NCBI GenBank assembly: GCA_947650365.1 | Contig: CANTAL010000002.1 | Location: forward strand, 2,115,501-2,179,500 | Direction of reading: 5' to 3' | DNA length: 64,000 bases | DNA from: Chamaelirium japonicum | Lineage: Eukaryota; Streptophyta; Magnoliopsida; Liliales; Melanthiaceae | Part shown: positions 54,325 to 62,143 of the stretch, in pieces | Position numbering within the stretch: the first letter of the stretch is position 1 | How the letters are laid out: each line of letters opens with the position of its first letter | Translations under genes and position numbers: made by a program | Notes under the pieces: generated by a model | Told to the model about the DNA's origin: nothing | The model's database searches: none | The model's input: only the letters and a program-made list of their open reading frames with translations

Positions 54325-57300
54325 TCCGAATGAATTAGAATGGATCTTACGAATGAATTAGAATGGATCGTATGAATGAATTAGAGTGGATCATATGAAT
54401 GAATTAGAATGGATCGTATGAATGAATTAGAATGGATCGTGCGAATGAATTAGAATGGATCGTGCGAATGAATTAGAATGGATCGTACGAATGAATTAGA
54501 ATGGGTCGTACGAATGAATTAGAATGGATACACGATCCAGATCCATTATAATTCATTCGCACAATCTATTCTAATTCATTCGTAGGATCGTGCGAATGAA
54601 TTAGAATGGATCGTGCGAATGAGTTAGAATGGATCGTATGAATGAATTAGAATGGATCGTACGAATGAATTAGAATGGATCGTACGAATGAATTAGAAAG
54701 GATATATTCGAATTCATTCGTATGATCCATTCTAATTCCTTCGTACGATCCATATTCTAATTCATTCGCACGATCCATTCTAATTCATTCGTACGATTCA
54801 TTCAAATTCAATCCATTCTAATTCATTCGTACGATCCATTCTAATTCATTCGTACGATCCATTCTAATTCATTAGTACGATCCATTCTAATTAGAATAGA
54901 TTGTATGAATTAGAATAGATCGTATAAATGAATTAAAATAGATCGTACGAATGAATTAGAATGGATTGAATTAGAGTGAATCGTACGAATGATTTAGAAT
55001 GGATCGTGCGAATGAATTAGAATATGGATCGTACAAAGGAATTAGAATGGATCGTATGAATGAATTCGAATGTATCCTTTCTAATTCATTCGTACGATCC
55101 ATTCTAATACATTCGTACGATCCATTTAATTCATTCGTACGATCCATTCTAACTCATTCGCACGATCCATTCTAATTCATTCGCACGATCCTACGAATGA
55201 ATTAGAATAGATTGTGCGAATGAATTAGAATGGATCTGGATCGTGTATCCATTCTAATTCATTCATACGACCCATTCTAATTCATTCATACGATCCATTC
55301 TAATTCGGTCGTACGATCCATTCTAATTCCTTCGTACGATCCATTCTAATTCCTTCGTACGATCCATTCTAATTCATTCATACGATCCATTCTAATTCCT
55401 TCGCACGATCCATTCTAATTCATTCGTACGATCCATTCTAATTCATTCATATGATCCATTCTAATTCATTCGTATGATCCATTCTAATTCATTCGCACGA
55501 ATGTATCCATTCTAATTCATTCGTACGATCCATTCTAATTCATTCGCACAATCTATTCTAATTCATTCATACGATCCATTCTAATTTATTTGCACGATCC
55601 ATTCTAATTCATTCATACGATCCATTCTAATTCGTAGAATGGATCGTACGAATGAATTAGAATGGATACATTCGTGCGAATGAATTAGAATGGATTGTAC
55701 GAATAAATTAGAATGGATCGTACGAATGAATTAGAATATGGATCGTACGAAGGAATTAGAATGGATCGTACGAATGAATTAGAATGGATACATTCGTGCG
55801 AAAGAATTAGAATAGATCGTATGAATGAATTAGAATGGATCGTACGAAGGAATTAGAATAGATCATACGAAGAAATTAGAATGGATCGTACGAATGAATT
55901 AGAATGGATCGTATGAATGAATTAGAATGGATCGTGCGAATGAATTAAAATGGATCGTACGAAGGAATTAGAATGGATCATGCGAATGAATTAGAATAGA
56001 TCATACGAATGAATTAGAATGGATCATATGAATGAATTAGAATGGATACTTTCGTGCAAAAGAATTAGAATGGATTGTATGAATGAATTAGAATGCACCG
56101 TTTGAGTGAATGTGAATGGATCGTGCGAATGAATTAGAATGGATTGTACGACTGAATTAGAATGGATCGTACGAATGAATTAGAATGGATACATTCGTGC
56201 GAATCCATTCTATTTCATTCGTACGATCCATTCTAATTCATTCGCACGATCCATTCTAATTCATTCGTACGATCCATTCTAATTCATTCATACGATCCAT
56301 TCTAATTCATTCGTGCGATCCATTCTAATTCATTCGCACAATCTATTCTAATTCATTTGAAAGATCCATTCTAATTCATTCGTACGATCCATTCTAATTC
56401 ATTCGTACGATCTATTCTATTTCATTCGTACAATCCATTCTTACTCAATCGTATGATCCATTCTAATCCATTCGCACAATCTACTCTAATTCATTCGTAC
56501 GATCCATTCTATTTCATTTGCACGAAGGTATCCATTCTAATTCATACAATCTATTCTAATTCATTCATACGATCCAATCTAATTCATTCATACAATCCAT
56601 TCTAATTCATTCGCACGAATGTAACCATTCTAATTCATACGTACGATCTATTCTAATTCATTCGTACGATCCATTCTAATTCATTCGCACAATCCATTCT
56701 AATTCATTTGCACGATCCATTCTAATTCATTCATACAATCCATTCTAATTCTTTTGCACGAATGTATCCATTCTAATTCATTACGAATGAGTAAGAATGG
56801 ATTGTACGAATGAATTAGAATGGATACATTCGTGCGAATGAATTAGAATGGATCGTACGAATGAATTAGAATGGATCGTATGAAGGAATTAGAATGGATC
56901 GTACGAAGGAATTAGAATGGATCGTACGAAGGAATTAGAATGGATCGTATGAATGAATTAGAATGGATCGTGCGAATGAATTAGAATGGATCGTACGAAT
57001 GAATTAGAATGGATCGTATGAATGAATTAGAATGGATTGTAGTAATGAATTAGAATGGATCCTACGAATGAATTAGAATTGATTGTGCGAATGAATTAGA
57101 ATGGATCTGGATCGTGTATCCATTCTAATTCATTCGTACGACCCATTCTAATTCATTCGTACGATCCATTCTAATTCATTCTCACGATCCATTCTAATTC
57201 ATTCGCACGATCCATTCTAATTCATTCATACGATCCATTCTAATTGATTCATATGATCCACTCTAATTCATTCATACGATCCATTCTAATTCATTCGTAC

Positions 57301-58752
57301 GATCCATTCTAATTCATTCGGATCGTGCGAATGAATTAGAATGGATCTTACGAATGAATTAGAATGGAACGTATAGATTGTGCGAATTAATTAGAATGGA
57401 TCGTACGAATGAATTAGATTGGATCGTACGAATGAATTAGAATGGATCGTACGAATGAGTAAGAATGGATCATACGAATGAAATAGAATGGATCGTATGA
57501 ATGAATTAGAATGGATACGTGCGAATGAATTAGAATTGATCGTACGAATGAATTAGAATAGATTGTGCGAATGAATTAGAATGGATCGTACGAATGAATT
57601 GGAATGGATACATTCGTGCGAATGAATTAGAATGGATCGTATGAATGAAATAGAATGGATCGTTTGAGTGAATTAGAATAGATTGTGCGAATGAATTAGA
57701 ATGGATCGTACGAATGAATTAGAATGGATCGTGCGAATAAATTAGAATGGATCGTATGAATGAATTAGAATGGATCGTGCGAATGAATTAGAATATAGAT
57801 CGTACGAATGGATTAGAATAGATTGTGCGAATGAATTAGAATGGATCGTATGAATGAATTAGAATGGATCGTACGATCTATTCTAATTCATTCATGCAAT
57901 CCATTCTAATTCATTCGTACGAAGGAATTACAAAGGATCGTATGAATGAATTAGAATGGATCGTACGAAGGAATTAGAAAGGATACATTCGAATTTATTC
58001 GTACGATCCATTCTAATTCATTCGTACGATCTATATTCTAATTCATTCGCACGATCCATTCTAATTCATTCGTACGATCCATTCAAATTCATTCGCACGA
58101 TCCATTCTAATTCATTCGCACGATCCATTCTAATTCATTCATACAATCCATTCTAATTCTTTTGCACGAATGTATCCATTCTAATTCATTCGTACGATCC
58201 ATTATAATTCATTCGTACGATCCATTCTAATTCATTCGCACAATCCATTCTAATTCATTCACACTCATACGATCCATTCTAATTCACTCGAACGAATGTA
58301 TCCGTTTTAATTCATTCGTACGATCCATTCTAATTCATTCGCACAATCTATTCTAATTCATTCGAACGATCCATTCTAAGTCATTCGTACGATCCATTCT
58401 AATTCATTCGTACGATCCATTCTAATTCATTCACACGATCCATTCTATTTCATTCGTACGATCCATTCTAATTCATTCGCACGAATGTATCCATTCCAAT
58501 TCATTCGTACGATCCATTCTAATTCATTTGCACAATCTATTCTAATTCATTCGTACGATCAATTCTAATTCATTCGCACGTATCCATTCTAATTCATTCA
58601 TACGATCCATTCTATTTCATTCGTACGATCCATTCTTACTCATTCGTACGATCCATTCTAATTCATTCGTACGATCCATTCTAATTCATTCGCACAATCT
58701 ATACGTTCCATTCTAATTCATTCGTAAGATCCATTCGAATTCATTCGCACGA
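54325..58752. repeat. 4.42-kb higher-order repeat, copy 3
   Basis: Start landmark at 54325, the next at 58753 (4428 bp). The same sixteen blocks: switches near 54536, 54585, 54711, 54890, 55067, 55191, 55239, 55634, 56203, 56783, 57112, 57321, 57872, 57918, 57990 and 58752. It shares the GTTTGAGTGAATG unit preceded by GAATGCACC with copy 2, which groups copies 2 and 3 as closer to each other than to copy 1. Confidence 0.9.
54488..55290. repeat. 0.8-kb palindrome, copy 3 (centre 54890)
   Basis: Mirrored switches: 54536 with 55239, 54585 with 55191, 54711 with 55067. Copy-specific changes such as GGATATATTCG on the left arm (the right arm keeps GTATCC) show that the arms vary independently, which a read fold-back would not give. 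Confidence 0.85.
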
Positions 58753-59010
58753 TCCGAATGAATTAGAATGGATCGTACGAATGAATTAGAATGGATCGTA
58801 TGAATGAATTAGAGTGGATCATATGAATGAATTAGAATGGATTGTATGAATGAATTAGAATGGATCGTGCGAATGAATTAGAATGGATCGTGCGAATGAA
58901 TTAGAATGGATCGTACGAATGAATTAGAATGGGTCGTACGAATGAATTAGAATGGATACACGATCTAGATCCATTCTAATTCATTCGCACAATCTATTCT
59001 AATTCATTCG
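58753..59010. repeat. 4.42-kb repeat, truncated copy 4
   Basis: The first about 255 bp match the starts of copies 1-3: the TCCGAATGAA switch, GAGTGGATCATATG, GAATGGGTCG, then GGATACACGATCTAGATCC. At GTAGGATC near 59009 the sequence leaves the direct repeat, where copies 1-3 continue GTGCGAATG, and follows the inverted 4.42-kb sequence (CATTCTAATTCATTACTACG). Confidence 0.8.
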
Positions 59011-60460
59011 TAGGATCCATTCTAATTCATTACTACGATCCATTCTAATTCATTCATACGATCCATTCTAATTCATTCGTACGATCCATTCTAATTCATT
59101 CGCACGATCCATTCTAATTCATTCGTACGATCCATTCTAATTCCTTGGTACTATCCATTCTAATTCCTTCGTACGATCTATTCTAATTCATTCGTACGAT
59201 CCATTCTAATTCATTCGCACGAATGTATCTATTCTAATTCATTCGTACAATCCATTCTTACTCATTCGTAATGAATTAGAATGGATACATTCGTGCAAAA
59301 GAATTAGAATGGATTGTATAAATGAATTAGAATGGATCGTACAAATGAATTAGAATGGATTGTGCGAATGAATTAGAATGGATCGTACGAATGAACTAGT
59401 ATAGATCGTACGTATGAATTAGAATGGATACATTCGTGCGAATGAATTAGAATGGATCGTATGAATGAATTAGATTGGATCGTATGAATGAATTAAAATG
59501 GATTGTATGAATTAGAATGGATACCTTCGTGCAAATGAAATAGAATGGATCGTACGAATGAATTAGAGTAGATTGTGCGAATGGATTAGAATGGATCATA
59601 TGATTGAGTAAGAATGGATTGTACGAATGAAATAGAATAGATCGTACGAATGAATTAGAATGGATCGTATGAATGAATTAGAATGGATCGTTCGAATGAA
59701 TTAGAATAGATTGTGCGAATGAATTAGAATGGATCGTGCGAATGAATTAGAATGGATCGTACGAATGAAATAGAATGGATTCGCACTAATGTATCCATTC
59801 TAATTCATTCGTACGATCCATTCTAATTCATTCATACAATCCATTCTAATTCATTCGCACGATCCATTCGCATTCACTCAAACGATCCATTCTAATTCAT
59901 TCATACAATCCATTCAAATTCTTTTGCACGAATGTATCCATTCTAATTCATTCGTACGATCCATTCTAATTCATTCGTATGATCTATTCTAATTTATTCG
60001 CATGATCCATTCTTATTCCTTCGTACGATCTATTTTAATTCATTCGCACGATCCAATCTAATTCATTCATACGATCCAGTCTAATTCATTCGTACAATCC
60101 ATTCTAATTTCTTCGTATGATCTATTCTAATTCCTTCGTACGATCCATTCTAATTCATTCATACGATCTATTCTAATTCTTTCGCCCGAATGTATCCATT
60201 CTAATTCATTCGTACGATCCATTCTAATTCCTTCGTACTATCCATATTCTAATTCATTCGTATGATCCATTCTAATTTATTCGTACAATCCATTCTAATT
60301 CATTCGCACGAATGTATCCATTCTAATTCATTTGTACGATCCATTCTACGAATTAGAATGGAACGTATGAATGAATTATCATGGATCGTGCGAATAAATT
60401 AGAATGGATCGTATGAATGAATTAGAATAGATTGTGCGAATGAATTAGAATGGATCGTAC

Positions 60461-60488
60461 GAATGAATTAGAATGGATACATTCGTGC
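60461..60488 (+). repeat. Exemplar of the 28-bp unit variant (ATACATTCGTGC spacer)
   Basis: A second unit length class, 28 bp, has the spacer ATACATTCGTGC in place of ATCGTAC. It is scattered through the window in both orientations (R form GCACGAATGTATCC). Related 28-bp forms carry ATACCTTCGTGC (for example near 5003, 5825 and 6198). The 5-bp length change sets the register of the higher-order repeats and marks equivalent positions in different copies. Confidence 0.9.
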
Positions 60489-60682
60489 GAATGAATTAGA
60501 ATGGATCATACGAATGAATTAGAATGGATCATATGAATGAATTAGAATGGATTGTACGAATGAATTAGAATGGATACATTCATGCGAATGAATTAGAATG
60601 GATCATACGAATGAATTAGAATGGATTCATTCGTGCGAATGAATTAGAATGGATCGTACGAATGAGTAAGAATAGATCGTAC

Positions 60683-60720
60683 GAATGAATTAGAATGGAT
60701 TGAATTAGAATGAATCGTAC
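60683..60720 (+). repeat. Exemplar of the 38-bp compound unit (spacer lost between two cores)
   Basis: This 38-bp form joins two cores without the CGTACGAAT spacer: AATGGATTGAATTAGAATG, then AATCGTAC. It recurs many times, usually right after a GAGTAAG unit, for example near 1131, 3561, 26771, 35369, 38190, 40233 and 62609, and in R form near 18020, 21530 and 25240. It reads as an internal deletion between two units that was then spread by amplification of larger blocks. Confidence 0.85.
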
Positions 60721-61203
60721 GAATGAATTAAAATGGATCGTACGAATGAATTAGAATGGATCGTACGAATGAAATAGAATGGATTGTATGAATGAATTAG
60801 AATGGATCGTGCGAATGAATTAGAATGGATCGTACGAATGAATTAGAATAGATTGTGCAAATGAATTAGAATGGATCGTGCGAATGAATTAGAATGGATC
60901 GTACGAATGAATTAGAATAGATTGTGCGAATGAATTAGAATGGATCGTACGAATGAATTAGAATGGATCGTACGAATGAATTAGAATGGATACATTCGTA
61001 CGAATGAAATAGAATGGATTGTACGAATGAGATAGAATGGATCGTGCGAATGAATTAGAATAGATTGTACGAATGAATTAGAATGGATTCATTCTAATTC
61101 ATTCGTACGATCCATTCTATCTCATTCGTACAATCCATTCTATCTCATTCGCACAATCTATTCTAATTCATTCATACGATCCATTCTAATTTATTCGCAT
61201 GAT

Positions 61204-61327
61204 CCATTCTAATTCATTCGTACGATCCATTCTAATTCATTCGTACGATCCATTCTAATTCATTCGTACGATCCATTCTAATTCATTCGTACGATCCATT
61301 CTAATTCATTCGTACGATCCATTCTAA
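61204..61327 (-). repeat. Most homogeneous run of consensus units
   Basis: About five consecutive R units are exact consensus with no substitution, which is rare here because neighbouring units usually differ. A comparable F run lies near 47210-47290. This may mark recent local unit-level expansion. Confidence 0.7.
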
Positions 61328-62120
61328 TTCATTAATACGATCCAATCTAATTCATTCATACGATCCATTCTAATTCATTCGTACGATCCATTCTAATTCA
61401 TTCGCACGATCCATTCTAATTCATTCGCACGATCATTTCTAATTCATTCATACGATCCATTCTAATTCATTCGTACGATCCATTCTAATTCATTCGCACG
61501 ATCAATTGTAATTCATTCATACGATCCAATCTAATTCATTCGTACGATCCATTCTAATTCTAATTCATTCGTACAATCCATTCTAATTCATTTGTACGAA
61601 TGAATTAGAATGGACCGTACGAATGAGTAAGAATGGATCGTACGAATGAATTAGAATGGATTGAATTAGAATGAATCGTACGAATGAATTAGAATGGATC
61701 GTACGAATGAATTAGAATGGATCGTACGATTGAATTATAATGGAATGAATTAGAATGAATCGTACGAATGAATTAGAATGAATCATATCGTACGAATGAA
61801 TTAGAATAGATCATACGAAGGAATTAGAATGGATCGTACGAATGAATTAGAATGGATCGTACGAATGAATTAGAATGGATCGTACGAAGGAATTAGAATG
61901 GATCGTACGAAGGAATTAGAATGGATCATACCGTACGAATGAATTAGAATGGATCGTATGAATGAATTAGAATGGATCGTACGAATGATTTAGAATGGAT
62001 CGTACGAATGAATTAGAATGGATCGTGCGAATGAATTAGAATGGATCGTACGAATGAATTAGAATAGATTTTGCGAATGAATTAGAATGGATCGTACAAA
62101 TGAATTAGAATGGATCGTAC

Positions 62121-62143
62121 GAATGAATTAGAATGGATCGTAC
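62121..62143 (+). repeat. Exemplar of the consensus 23-bp unit (F orientation)
   Basis: This is an exact copy of the commonest unit. Its features in order are GAATGAATTAG, then AATGG, then ATCGTAC. Each consensus unit carries one GATC and one GTAC, and with the next unit forms the 8-bp palindrome TCGTACGA. Two CpG sites lie in CGTACG. The F strand has 15 purines of 23. In frame terms, F consensus units meet TAG and TGA stops, while R consensus units meet one TAA per 69 bp. Confidence 0.95.

Larger units (their letters stand above)
51840..54585. repeat. Enlarged palindrome spanning the copy 2/3 boundary
   Basis: This corresponds to the 47455-49350 palindrome, with arms running from the 51882 and 52088 switches on the left to the 54324 and 54536 switches on the right. 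The 305-bp duplication lies in the left arm and the 477-bp duplication in the right arm. Both arms were enlarged separately and the symmetry is now shifted. Confidence 0.65.
55430..60560. repeat. 5.1-kb palindrome spanning copy 3 and its inverted continuation
   Basis: Four orientation switches on the left mirror four on the right: CTAATTCGTAGAATGG 55634 with CCATTCTACGAATTAG 60348; CATTACGAATG 56783 with CATTCGTAATG 59268; the GGATCTGG-class switch 57112 with 58964; 57321 with 58753. Between switches the units match in mirror order, including GTGCAAAAGAATTAG, GTACGTATGAATTAG, ACCTTCGTGC, GAAATAG and GAAGAAATTAG-type units. Midpoints fall between about 57990 and 58040. Arms are about 2.5 kb and differ by scattered substitutions. 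Confidence 0.8.

Noticed and set aside
55430..60560. Palindrome as a simple long-read fold-back artefact
   Set aside because: The arms carry independent substitutions and different small indels, and the smaller palindromes recur three times in register. Raw-read support is still worth checking, so this is rejected as the leading explanation only.
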